Positions 1 through 6,535 of a stretch of DNA of 7,355 bases are shown here, in pieces (position 1 is the first letter of the stretch; each line of letters begins with the position of its first letter). The notes beneath the pieces are model-generated. The model ran no database searches. It saw only the letters and a program-made list of their open reading frames with translations, and had not been told where the DNA came from. The stretch covers positions 1-7,355 of the forward strand of contig JAURQB010000013.1 in the NCBI GenBank assembly GCA_030836365.1, in the 5' to 3' direction. Origin of the DNA: Bdellovibrionota bacterium (lineage in GTDB: Bacteria; Bdellovibrionota; Bacteriovoracia; Bacteriovoracales; Bacteriovoracaceae). The position numbers and the translations under genes are program-made.

Positions 1-315
1 AGTAGCGACTTCAAAAATATCAGACGCAGATACATATTGAGCATAAGCATTCATGTTGTCCCATACAATTGTAGATGGTTCAGTCATTTTAGCATATACA
101 ACGACCTTGACAGTTTGAGGTGTATTAAGAGGAAGCTCGTATTCCCCCAAGTCATTTGTAGAGGTAGAAGTGATTGCTTGATTATAAGTAGGGCTTTGAT
201 CGTTCATATCAAAGAGCTCCACGTAGGCATTTCTTATCGGTCTCTCTTCCACCTGATCGAATAATAAACCGGATGAGGAAACTGGCACAAAGTCATAACT
301 AAGGACGCCAAATAC
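1..315 (-). other. Carboxypeptidase-regulatory-like domain at the visible C-terminus of the lipoprotein
   Basis: From about residue 698 the cysteine-repeat pattern stops. The sequence becomes VLSYDFVPVSSSG, then RPIRNAYVELFD, a TSTSTNDLGEYELPL turn, and VKVVVYAK. This order (a variable 'added feature' strand, then T.. .G.Y.L, then a V.V strand) is that of carboxypeptidase-regulatory or transthyretin-like beta-sandwich domains. In some bacterial secreted proteins a segment of this kind precedes a metallopeptidase-like domain. Whether one follows here cannot be seen, because the gene leaves the window. Confidence 0.5.
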
Positions 316-2406
316 TTTTAGCTGAAACTCATATTCACCCAACTTATCAGAGCACTCACTTTCATTACTAGCATTATCGATAAACTTTCCATATATTTCA
401 ACCGTCTGAGTTTGGGCATTCGTCACACCCACCAAATACTCACCGTCGGAATACGGCCCGTTACCGATTTCATCTGAACAACTTGAGTCACTATAAAGAA
501 ATAAATTTTCACCACTAGCATTTCCTAAATAGCTGAGGAGAAATTGTGAGTCTCCATTATCATCATCACTGATAGTAATATGAGAACCAGGCAAAGGTTT
601 ATCTGGAGTAACAGTATCTAAAATATATTTTTTGTCATAATCAAAACATGATGACTTATTTCCAAAATTATCCTCAAGCTGCGTAAATATGCGATACTCT
701 CCATCCCCAGAAGAAAGATCGAGTATAAGTGCTAAATTTTCATTTATTTCATCTGTTGATTTTTCTAACAAAAGATTGGAGCAAGTATCTGCTTCACCGT
801 TATAACTTAAATAGGTTCGAATAAATCCATCAATATGTATGTCTCTAAACTCAATTGTCGGATTTAAAACATTCACTCCCTCTGTAATGGGAGATATGCG
901 ATAAAAAGAAGGTTTACTGAACTCAAATAAATACTTGAAGTCGCTCACAGCTAAACACTCTGTACTGTTGTCATAGATATCAATTATTTTGTATGAAAGA
1001 GCATACTCCCCTTCTCCTTGCGAGAGGTGAAGATCAATATTATCTTTTTTATTACTATCTAATGTTTCATCATAAGAAGAGACAGAACATCCACCCCCTG
1101 CGCCTTTATTTACATATAGAACTAATCTGTTTCCAGGAAGAAAATCATCAACCCTAATATTGGCCAGAGTGTTGTTTAATTTATGGACAAATACTGATGC
1201 CACCTCAGGGTCATCTGGCTCTGCGGGATTTTCGGGGTCTTCCACGGGATTGATATTAACATCCCCCCCATCAGCATAAATCAATATCAAATTAGGAACC
1301 TTAATCTCGTAATCTAACTGAATCATTCGTTCACACTGAGAAAAGTTTCCATACGGGTCTGATACTTGCGTATAAACTTCATAATTCCCACTTCCATCTT
1401 TAAGCTCCAACATCAACTCTTCAACTTTTAAGAACGTTCCCTTTTCCCCCTCAAGAAAAACTTCATGAAAAGGTATTTCACAATAATTGTTATTTTTAGA
1501 TGAAGAGATAAATACTTTGAAAAATGAATTAGCATCGATTTCAGTGATTTTTATTTTTGGTGTTGGATAATCGATATCCACTGGAATATCAGGCTCAATA
1601 TCTTCATCAATAATTTCAAACACAGGTATGGATGGAGCAGTTGTATCTAACTCATATCCGAGACCAATAGACTCACATTCCGAAATATTCCCTAGATCAT
1701 CCATGCGAGTAACATAAAATTTATACTCACCATCAATACCAATTAAATCAATCATAAATTGATGACTACTTGTTTCCGCCACAAATTCGTAGCTCTTTAC
1801 CAAGCACTCCTCACTTTGGAATAGTGAGTAGGTTGCCCCTTGCTCTAAATCGCTTAGGAAAAACTCTGGTGTACGGATTTTTGAAATTGGCGAATTTGGA
1901 GAAAAAAGTTGAGCCAAAGGCAAAGAAGGAGAAGTCGTATCCAATATATAATTTATATTAGCTTCAAAACATGCAGAAAAAATTCCAGATTTGTCTTCGA
2001 GTCTATAATAAATACTGAACTCACTATCTGGGTACTTATCACCGACAAAAAGTTCTAATTCAAAATTACGTCCTGAAACCTCGACCTCATCTAAAAAACC
2101 TGTAATACAAATGGGGTCTGAATAAAAATAGATAAACTTTTCATTATTCGCTCCAGCTGCACTCAGTCTCAATGTACGATCATTGGACCTGTCGCCCACG
2201 GAGGAAATTAACTCAAAATTTATATCCGAAAATCCAGAAAAATCAATTACCCCAGGCTCTGGCATGTCGGGGTTTAACACATAGGTACCACCAGGATTTG
2301 CGACCGAAACCGTACCACTTTCTTTAATTTCATCATTACAGGAAATTAAGAAAACCAAGATGTTAATATGAAGTAGTATCTTTAACATACTTGAGTATTT
2401 TACCAT
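1..2406 (-). CDS. Large lipoprotein with six two-cysteine Ig-like repeats (3' end outside window)
   Basis: The frame is open for 802 codons from ATG at 2406 to the window edge, so the protein is C-terminally incomplete here. Residues 1-22 form a hydrophobic lipoprotein signal ending in the lipobox LISC, with Cys23 as the predicted lipidated residue. Asn24 follows, and the absence of Asp at +2 fits outer-membrane sorting. Residues about 60-695 hold six degenerate repeats of roughly 100 residues. Each ends in a motif like D.(G)N.S.C, and several are followed by a linker like LDTTSP or LDTTAP. Residues about 698-802 switch to a different domain (described separately). The start at 2406 is preferred over Met7 (2388) because GAAGG lies six bases upstream. 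The family is not one I can name; repeats of this style occur in large surface proteins. A surface binding or adhesion role is inference. It is transcribed away from the divergent dehydrogenase gene. Confidence 0.88.
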   Translation of the reverse strand, partial: MVKYSSMLKILLHINILVFLISCNDEIKESGTVSVANPGGTYVLNPDMPEPGVIDFSGFSDINFELISSVGDRSNDRTLRLSAAGANNEKFIYFYSDPICITGFLDEVEVSGRNFELELFVGDKYPDSEFSIYYRLEDKSGIFSACFEANINYILDTTSPSLPLAQLFSPNSPISKIRTPEFFLSDLEQGATYSLFQSEECLVKSYEFVAETSSHQFMIDLIGIDGEYKFYVTRMDDLGNISECESIGLGYELDTTAPSIPVFEIIDEDIEPDIPVDIDYPTPKIKITEIDANSFFKVFISSSKNNNYCEIPFHEVFLEGEKGTFLKVEELMLELKDGSGNYEVYTQVSDPYGNFSQCERMIQLDYEIKVPNLILIYADGGDVNINPVEDPENPAEPDDPEVASVFVHKLNNTLANIRVDDFLPGNRLVLYVNKGAGGGCSVSSYDETLDSNKKDNIDLHLSQGEGEYALSYKIIDIYDNSTECLAVSDFKYLFEFSKPSFYRISPITEGVNVLNPTIEFRDIHIDGFIRTYLSYNGEADTCSNLLLEKSTDEINENLALILDLSSGDGEYRIFTQLEDNFGNKSSCFDYDKKYILDTVTPDKPLPGSHITISDDDNGDSQFLLSYLGNASGENLFLYSDSSCSDEIGNGPYSDGEYLVGVTNAQTQTVEIYGKFIDNASNESECSDKLGEYEFQLKVFGVLSYDFVPVSSSGLLFDQVEERPIRNAYVELFDMNDQSPTYNQAITSTSTNDLGEYELPLNTPQTVKVVVYAKMTEPSTIVWDNMNAYAQYVSASDIFEVAT
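322..2229 (-). repeat. Six degenerate protein repeats, each with a cysteine pair
   Basis: After Cys23 the visible lipoprotein has exactly twelve cysteines, at residues 100/146, 201/244, 309/358, 440/484, 542/587 and 643/685. Spacing within pairs is 42-49 residues. Spacing between the first cysteines of successive units is 101, 108, 131, 102 and 101. The second cysteine sits in a motif seen as GNISEC, GNFSQC, GNKSSC, and more loosely SGIFSAC, DNSTEC and SNESEC. Units 1, 2 and 5 run into LDT-type linkers. The repeats are clear in protein but too diverged to be direct DNA repeats. An Ig-like beta-sandwich with an internal disulfide is the likeliest fold, by inference. Confidence 0.75.
1201..1260 (-). 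other. Acidic Pro-rich linker in lipoprotein repeat 4
   Basis: Residues about 383-402 are rich in Pro, Glu, Asp and Asn, including PVEDPENPAEPDDPE. The stretch interrupts the regular repeat spacing and accounts for the longer step (131 residues) between the cysteines of units 3 and 4. It looks like a flexible spacer dividing the repeats into blocks of three and three. Confidence 0.6.
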
Positions 2407-2645
2407 GACTTACCTTCGGCACCTTCATTAAGTAATTAAAATCATTATTTTTTACTGCTAACTAGAAAGAGTTTAGGATACTGGGGCCATCTCATTTTGC
2501 TGATTTAAGATCAACGTTTTGATTGTCAAAAGAGTCAACAGAGTTAGATAAAAAACTGTAAAAGAATTCAACAAAATCAACTCAAAATAAACAATCCAAT
2601 TTATAATTAACTTTTTTAATTTACTTAAATTGCCTTGGATAAATC
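2407..2645. promoter_or_regulatory. Divergent intergenic region
   Basis: The spacer lies between the divergent lipoprotein and aldehyde dehydrogenase genes and should hold both promoters. On the plus strand TATAAT (2602-2607) is a perfect -10 hexamer about 40 bases before the dehydrogenase ATG, but no good -35 is spaced from it, so it is only a candidate. Two overlapping inverted repeats sit mid-region: ATCAA-CGTT-TTGAT (2510-2523) and TTTTGA-TTG-TCAAAA (2517-2531). No convincing minus-strand promoter was found. No small open frame or RNA gene is evident. Confidence 0.4.
2413..2417 (-). promoter_or_regulatory. Shine-Dalgarno of the lipoprotein gene
   Basis: GAAGG on the minus strand lies six bases before ATG at 2406. 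No comparable site precedes the alternative in-frame ATG at 2388, so this site decides the start. Confidence 0.65.
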
Positions 2646-3959
2646 ATGGACTTAAATAGACGAAAAAATATTCTTCGAAATTTACAGACAGATATTTTGC
2701 AAAATGAAAAAGAAATTTTAGATGCACTCAAAAAAGATCTCAATAAATGTGAGTTTGAAGGTGTCGCAACAGAGGTGCAATATGTATTAAGTGAGCTTGG
2801 GCACATATTAAAAAAAATCTCTAGCTGGGTAAAACCCAAAAAAGTATTTACTCCGCTTTTGCATTGGCCGGCAAAAAGCTACATTCATTATGAGCCTTAT
2901 GGGGAGGTTTTAATCATTGGGCCTTGGAATTATCCATTTCAATTAATCTTATCTCCCCTGATCGGTGCCATTTCTGCTGGAAATACTGTTGTCATTAAAC
3001 CATCAGAAATTTCTCATCACACATCTTTAGTTATTGAGCGCATGTTGAGTCAGGATAAATATAAAAACTATATTACTGTCGTTCAAGGCGGTGTTGAGGA
3101 AACAACTAAACTTATTCAAAAACGGTTTGATTATATTTTTTATACTGGTAGTACTCCTGTTGGAAAAATTATAATGGAAGCGGCCGCTAAAAATTTAACC
3201 CCGGTGACTTTAGAGTTAGGGGGAAAATCACCAACCGTAGTAACAAAGTTTGCTAACCTCAAAATTGCTGCACGAAGAACTTTATGGGGAAAATTAATGA
3301 ATGCAGGACAAACCTGTATTGCTCCTGACTATATCTATGTTGATGAAACGATCAAGCCTCAATTCATTGAGTGTCTTCAATCAGAAGTAAAATCCCTTTA
3401 TGGAAGTGATCCCAAAAAATCTAATGATTTTGGAAGAATTATTAGTGAACGTCATTTTGACCGATTAACAAGTCTTATCCCACAGAACTGTTTGATTGGT
3501 GGTGAATCTGAAAAAGAGATAAAATATATTGCGCCAACCGTTTTTGAAGCAAACGAAAATGATCCAATTATGCAAGATGAGATTTTTGGGCCGCTTCTTC
3601 CAATTTTAACTTATAAGGACACTAGTGAAGCCGTAAAAAAAATTAAGGAGAAAGAAAAACCGCTCGCGTTTTATCTCTTTAGTGATAACAATAGCGAAAT
3701 TAATTATTTTAAAAACGAAATTAGTTCTGGCGGAATGTGTATTAATGACACTCTCATTCACATCGCAAACGGTAAACTTCCATTTGGAGGTGTCGGCCAT
3801 AGCGGCATGGGCGCGTATCATGGGCATTTTAGCTTCGAAACATTTTCTCACAAAAAAAGCGTTGTTCATCGAAAAAGTTACTTAGACGTGAAGCTTAAGT
3901 ATCCACCTTATTGTGGAAAACTAAAAATAGTCCGGTGGCTACTTAAGTTTATTGGCTAA
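2646..3959 (+). CDS. NAD(P)-dependent aldehyde dehydrogenase, ALDH3 family
   Basis: Predicted to oxidise an aldehyde to its carboxylate with NAD(P), probably in the cytoplasm; the family acts on medium and long aliphatic or aromatic aldehydes. Visible motifs in order: GPWNYPF (92-98, Asn95 for the oxyanion hole), VIKPSE (116-121), GSTPVG (168-173, cofactor loop), LELGGKSP (189-196, general base Glu190), NAGQTC (219-224, nucleophile Cys224), EIFGP (312-316), LPFGG (378-382) and a C-terminal KYPPY (418-422), which marks the ALDH3 branch. All key residues are intact. At 437 residues it is slightly short: relatives usually have about 15-20 more N-terminal residues. An in-frame TAA at 2640-2642 rules out an upstream start. 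A weak GGA (2637-2639) is the only Shine-Dalgarno. Its 3' end overlaps the convergent hydrolase gene. The physiological substrate cannot be told from sequence. Confidence 0.95.
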   Translation: MDLNRRKNILRNLQTDILQNEKEILDALKKDLNKCEFEGVATEVQYVLSELGHILKKISSWVKPKKVFTPLLHWPAKSYIHYEPYGEVLIIGPWNYPFQLILSPLIGAISAGNTVVIKPSEISHHTSLVIERMLSQDKYKNYITVVQGGVEETTKLIQKRFDYIFYTGSTPVGKIIMEAAAKNLTPVTLELGGKSPTVVTKFANLKIAARRTLWGKLMNAGQTCIAPDYIYVDETIKPQFIECLQSEVKSLYGSDPKKSNDFGRIISERHFDRLTSLIPQNCLIGGESEKEIKYIAPTVFEANENDPIMQDEIFGPLLPILTYKDTSEAVKKIKEKEKPLAFYLFSDNNSEINYFKNEISSGGMCINDTLIHIANGKLPFGGVGHSGMGAYHGHFSFETFSHKKSVVHRKSYLDVKLKYPPYCGKLKIVRWLLKFIG

Positions 3960-4878
3960 TAATGTGTTCTTTGAATAGGCCATAGGCCATCACACTTAGG
4001 TCAATTTCTTTTCCTAGGTCAGAAAAAATGACCATGGAATAATCTTTTTGATCATATCTTAAAATCAATGCTTGATGGCGGACTCGTACAGTGAAGTTTG
4101 ATCCATCAGGGTTCGTTCGCCTTCCTGTATCCGGATTTGTTGTTGGCCCATCGTATCGACCGCCCTTATTGGCAATCATCACGTCAGTTGGCAAAAACCT
4201 TTTTGCCATATCGTAGCCCTTTTGTCCTGACAGCATAATTTTAAAGATAAGCTCACTTCCATAAAACTCACCACGATATAGTTTTTGCATAAACTCGGTG
4301 AACTCACTCACATTAATCTCATTTCCATGAAGACCGTTCATTGTAGATGAATAGCCCCAAAATGCTCTTGTACGAGTAAGGCCAAGATGTTGAGTAAACG
4401 AGTGCACCTCAAGTCGACCTCTCTCCATATTATCGCCACCTGTTGCATATTGAACGGTTCGCCACGCGGGATTACTTGAAACGACAATCATGTTGAGCAA
4501 ATCTTGGAAATATTTTGATGAGTAAGCATTATCAACCGTTTGTAAAAATGCACTTCCTACCATTATTTTTGTCGTCGAAGCGCCGTAAAATAATTTATCT
4601 AACGTTTTGCTTTGAGATAACATTTTGCCACTTTCAAGTTCAACAAGTTTCCACTGAAATGGATAGTTTTCTATTTTTTGGCCCTTCTCTTTGAGCTTTC
4701 TATAGCGTTCACGCCAATCTTTAGTCGGCGACTCGCCCTTACCAAAACTAATTGAGAGTTTTTTATTATTAACAGAGTATTTGGTTAGTGAAGTGTCCCC
4801 ATGATCTAGGCTCCATAATGAATCGGCTTTGATCGAGAAGGAAAAAAGTAGAGAAAAACAGAGAAAAAATAATTGCAT
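3949..4878 (-). CDS. Secreted serine hydrolase of class A beta-lactamase / penicillin-binding fold
   Basis: The product has 309 residues. Residues 1-18 are a hydrophobic signal peptide, probably cut after SIKA, giving a periplasmic or secreted protein. Three landmarks of the serine penicillin-recognising fold occur in the right order: S101-T-T-K104 (SxxK nucleophile and base, followed by a helix), S134-S-N136 (SDN-type motif with Ser in place of Asp) and K238-G-G240 (KTG-type motif). A helix INVSEFTEFMQKLYRGE (188-204) matches the position after the omega loop in class A enzymes. The loop before it (about 171-187) has no E.xxLN pattern, so the deacylating Glu166 equivalent seems absent. This argues against an efficient beta-lactamase and for a peptidoglycan-directed or merely ligand-binding role (inference). 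It is a single-gene unit, divergent from the membrane protein gene. Confidence 0.85.
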   Translation of the reverse strand: MQLFFLCFSLLFSFSIKADSLWSLDHGDTSLTKYSVNNKKLSISFGKGESPTKDWRERYRKLKEKGQKIENYPFQWKLVELESGKMLSQSKTLDKLFYGASTTKIMVGSAFLQTVDNAYSSKYFQDLLNMIVVSSNPAWRTVQYATGGDNMERGRLEVHSFTQHLGLTRTRAFWGYSSTMNGLHGNEINVSEFTEFMQKLYRGEFYGSELIFKIMLSGQKGYDMAKRFLPTDVMIANKGGRYDGPTTNPDTGRRTNPDGSNFTVRVRHQALILRYDQKDYSMVIFSDLGKEIDLSVMAYGLFKEHIISQ

Positions 4879-4882
4879 TGCA

Positions 4883-4888
4883 CACCTT
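4883..4888 (-). promoter_or_regulatory. Shine-Dalgarno of the beta-lactamase-like gene
   Basis: AAGGTG on the minus strand lies four bases before ATG at 4878 (six counted from AAGG). This supports the start that yields the clean signal peptide. Confidence 0.65.
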
Positions 4889-4908
4889 AAGTAAAATATT
4901 TTGGAGTA

Positions 4909-4917
4909 TGCTAAAAT
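4909..4917 (+). promoter_or_regulatory. Candidate extended -10 promoter for the YedI-like gene
   Basis: TGCTAAAAT matches the extended -10 form TGnTATAAT with one mismatch in the hexamer. It lies in the 65-base divergent spacer and would start transcription around 4924, leaving a short leader that contains the Shine-Dalgarno. No -35 is recognisable at the usual distance, which extended -10 promoters can tolerate. It is a pattern call only. Confidence 0.4.
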
Positions 4918-4929
4918 GAGATAATCAAT

Positions 4930-4935
4930 AAGGAA
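4930..4935 (+). promoter_or_regulatory. Shine-Dalgarno of the YedI-like gene
   Basis: AAGGAA ends eight bases before ATG at 4944 and is the strongest purine-rich site in the divergent spacer. It supports this start, which also matches the family's N-terminal LLDDIA motif. Confidence 0.65.
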
Positions 4936-4943
4936 ATAGTTTT

Positions 4944-5756
4944 ATGGTTAATTTACTCTCTCTTTTGGATGATATCGCAGCAACGATGGATGATGTTGCC
5001 GTCATGACTAAAGTTGCCTTAAAAAAAACCAGCGCTTTAATGACTGATGATCTTGCTGTTAATGCAGCGGTTGTTCAAGGTGTCGAATCATCAAGAGAGC
5101 TGCCTATCGTTTGGTCCATTTTTTTAGGCTCCCTAGTTAATAAGGTTATCTGCATTAGTTGCGTCCTTGCGATTAACTATTTATATCCTCCCTTGTTAAC
5201 GATTCTTCTTTTTTTAGGCGGCTGCTACCTCGCTTTTGAAGGGGCCGATAAAATCATTGAAAAAATAACTCAGAAGAAAAATAAACAAGAAAAACCCATA
5301 AAGGCTGCTATTAATGAAAAAGACAAAATCTGGGGCGCAATTAAAACGGATTTTGTTCTTTCCATGGAAATAATTGTTCTTGCCCAGACAAGTTTAGTGG
5401 GGGCATTTTTGGAGCAAACAATGAGCCTCTGTTTTGTTGGCTTGGCTGCCTCTGTCTTAATCTACGGACTTGTGGCGATATTGGTTAAAATAGATGATTT
5501 TGGGGTTATTTTGATTAAAAATGGGCATCAAAAAATTGGTCTTACACTAGTGAATATCACACCAAAAATGATGAAGGGATTAGGTATTATTGGCACTGTT
5601 GCCATGTTAATGGTGGCCGGTGGAATTTTCTCTCACACTTTTCACTTAAAAATATATTTTTATGAGCACCTTCAAAACCTCATCCTCGGCTTAACCTTTG
5701 GACTCATCTTAAGCCTTGGCAGTGTTGGGATAAAAAAAATCACAAAATCAAAATGA
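4944..5756 (+). CDS. YedI-like inner-membrane protein, DUF808 family
   Basis: The N-terminus carries the family signature: LLSLLDDIAATMDDVAVM (4-21), KVALKKT (23-29), DDL.VNA (35-41) and RELPIVW (51-57), followed by GS..NK (62-67). E. coli YedI shows the same order. Hydrophobic stretches, probably membrane segments, lie at about 55-80, 82-99, 137-157, 160-182, 211-230 and 243-263. A Lys-rich cytoplasmic-type loop spans 103-129. A second conserved block, KIWGAIKTDFVLSMEI (128-143), also fits the family, as does VKIDDFG (181-187). At 270 residues it is shorter than E. coli YedI (about 305), mainly in the loop and C-terminal part. No biochemical function is established for the family to my knowledge, and the neighbours give no clue. 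Its stop lies five bases from that of the convergent protease gene. Confidence 0.92.
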   Translation: MVNLLSLLDDIAATMDDVAVMTKVALKKTSALMTDDLAVNAAVVQGVESSRELPIVWSIFLGSLVNKVICISCVLAINYLYPPLLTILLFLGGCYLAFEGADKIIEKITQKKNKQEKPIKAAINEKDKIWGAIKTDFVLSMEIIVLAQTSLVGAFLEQTMSLCFVGLAASVLIYGLVAILVKIDDFGVILIKNGHQKIGLTLVNITPKMMKGLGIIGTVAMLMVAGGIFSHTFHLKIYFYEHLQNLILGLTFGLILSLGSVGIKKITKSK

Positions 5757-5761
5757 ATAAA

Positions 5762-6535
5762 TTATTGCTCTCGCGCTAAGCAGTTTCTGATCCCTTGCTT
5801 AAGCCTTGTATGCCCAGAGATAAGAGTGCCGTAATTACTACCTCCGCCAGCGTAACAAGCGCCATGAGTGTGAATACCAATTATTTTTTTTGTTATTTTA
5901 TCGATAATAACTGAGCCAGAGTTACCAAAGCGTGTATCGACATTGTGCTGAATCGTGCTTTGAGTGCCAGAGAGAATAGATGCTTCGTGAGTCTGTTGAG
6001 AATGATTTCGACTCGGACGAGAATCCTTACCAAATCCTGTAACAAAAATTTCATCGCCAACTTTAGCACGCTCATAACTCACTTCATAAAACCCTTGAAC
6101 ATCTCCCGGTAGTTTCCCTGTAACTTCGTTCGCTAAAAGTTCAACGACCGCGTAATCGTTTCCAGGGCCGTTATCCGAATAAAATGTTTCATAACGATCA
6201 ACCGGATAACGATTTTCCTTACTCGCGCGTGAGAGCTCACCATTTCTTGACTTCGGCACATTAAAAGAAACCTCACGTAAAATACGATGACAATGACCTG
6301 CCGACAGTGCGCACTTTTTTCCAATCATGGTGACAGTGCATACACTAGTGGTTCCGTCATTCACTCGCCCAATTTTCTTATCTTCTGAAAATTCACGATC
6401 GTCCGTTTCGCCACAAATTGACTTATCACTACCGAAACTGGAAAACGAAATCATCCAAATAAAAAAGAAAATGTTACTCATTCGACCAAGAAAGAAAATG
6501 TTACTCATTCGACCAAAAAAGAAAATCTTACTCAT
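5762..6535 (-). CDS. Secreted trypsin-fold serine protease, V8/glutamyl-endopeptidase-like
   Basis: The product has 257 residues from the first ATG. The catalytic triad is visible as His81 (LSAGHC), Asp127 (GNDYAVVEL) and Ser206 (FGNSGSVI). The GNSG form and IGRVNDGTTSVCT (55-67) point to the V8-like branch. Cys66 and Cys82 have the 16-residue spacing of the conserved chymotrypsin disulfide. Cys41, 75, 227 and 252 are extra. His222 and His224 in GIHTHGA sit where the S1 pocket of glutamyl endopeptidases has a specificity histidine, so cleavage after Glu is possible (inference). The signal peptide ends near residue 35 (SSFG), with a possible short propeptide after it. The start is uncertain: ATG codons at 6535, 6508 and 6481 lie in a threefold tandem repeat. 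The first overlaps the subtilase stop by 8 bases and has no good Shine-Dalgarno, which suggests translational coupling. Confidence 0.9.
   Translation of the reverse strand: MSKIFFFGRMSNIFFLGRMSNIFFFIWMISFSSFGSDKSICGETDDREFSEDKKIGRVNDGTTSVCTVTMIGKKCALSAGHCHRILREVSFNVPKSRNGELSRASKENRYPVDRYETFYSDNGPGNDYAVVELLANEVTGKLPGDVQGFYEVSYERAKVGDEIFVTGFGKDSRPSRNHSQQTHEASILSGTQSTIQHNVDTRFGNSGSVIIDKITKKIIGIHTHGACYAGGGSNYGTLISGHTRLKQGIRNCLAREQ
6455..6535 (-). repeat. Triplicated 27-base unit at the protease start
   Basis: Three head-to-tail 27-base units (6535-6509, 6508-6482, 6481-6455) encode MSKIFFFGR, MSNIFFLGR and MSNIFFFIW. The first two differ at only two bases. The third diverges at its last few bases, where it passes into the unique signal peptide. 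Each unit begins ATGAGTAA, so each carries an in-frame start. Since 27 is a multiple of three, gain or loss of a unit keeps the frame. Confidence 0.9.
6528..6535 (-). promoter_or_regulatory. ATGAGTAA stop/start overlap coupling the two proteases
   Basis: The subtilase ends ...GAG TAA while the next gene begins ATG AGT, sharing 8 bases. The sequence just upstream of this ATG has no clear Shine-Dalgarno (the nearest is GGG about ten bases away). Ribosomes finishing the subtilase probably re-initiate here, which would link the amounts of both proteases. Confidence 0.6.

Noticed and set aside
37..264. Open frame of 75 codons on the plus strand, and a similar one at 1770-1961
   Set aside because: Both lie antisense inside the continuous lipoprotein frame, lack recognisable domains and have no convincing ribosome site.
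5757..5761. Terminator between the YedI-like gene and the convergent protease gene
   Set aside because: Only five bases separate the stops, and no GC-rich hairpin followed by a T-run is visible nearby.
5708..5808. CTTAAGCCTTG occurring at 5708 and again at 5798
   Set aside because: An 11-base match between the ends of two unrelated genes, with no further similarity around it, is most likely chance.
6455..6535. Regular 27-base repeats considered as a CRISPR array
   Set aside because: The units abut with no spacers and lie in frame within a protease signal peptide; this is a tandem coding repeat.
6528..6535. Subtilase and trypsin-fold protease considered as one frameshifted gene
   Set aside because: Each is a complete catalytic domain of a different fold, the second has its own signal peptide, and an ATGAGTAA overlap is a normal operon junction.
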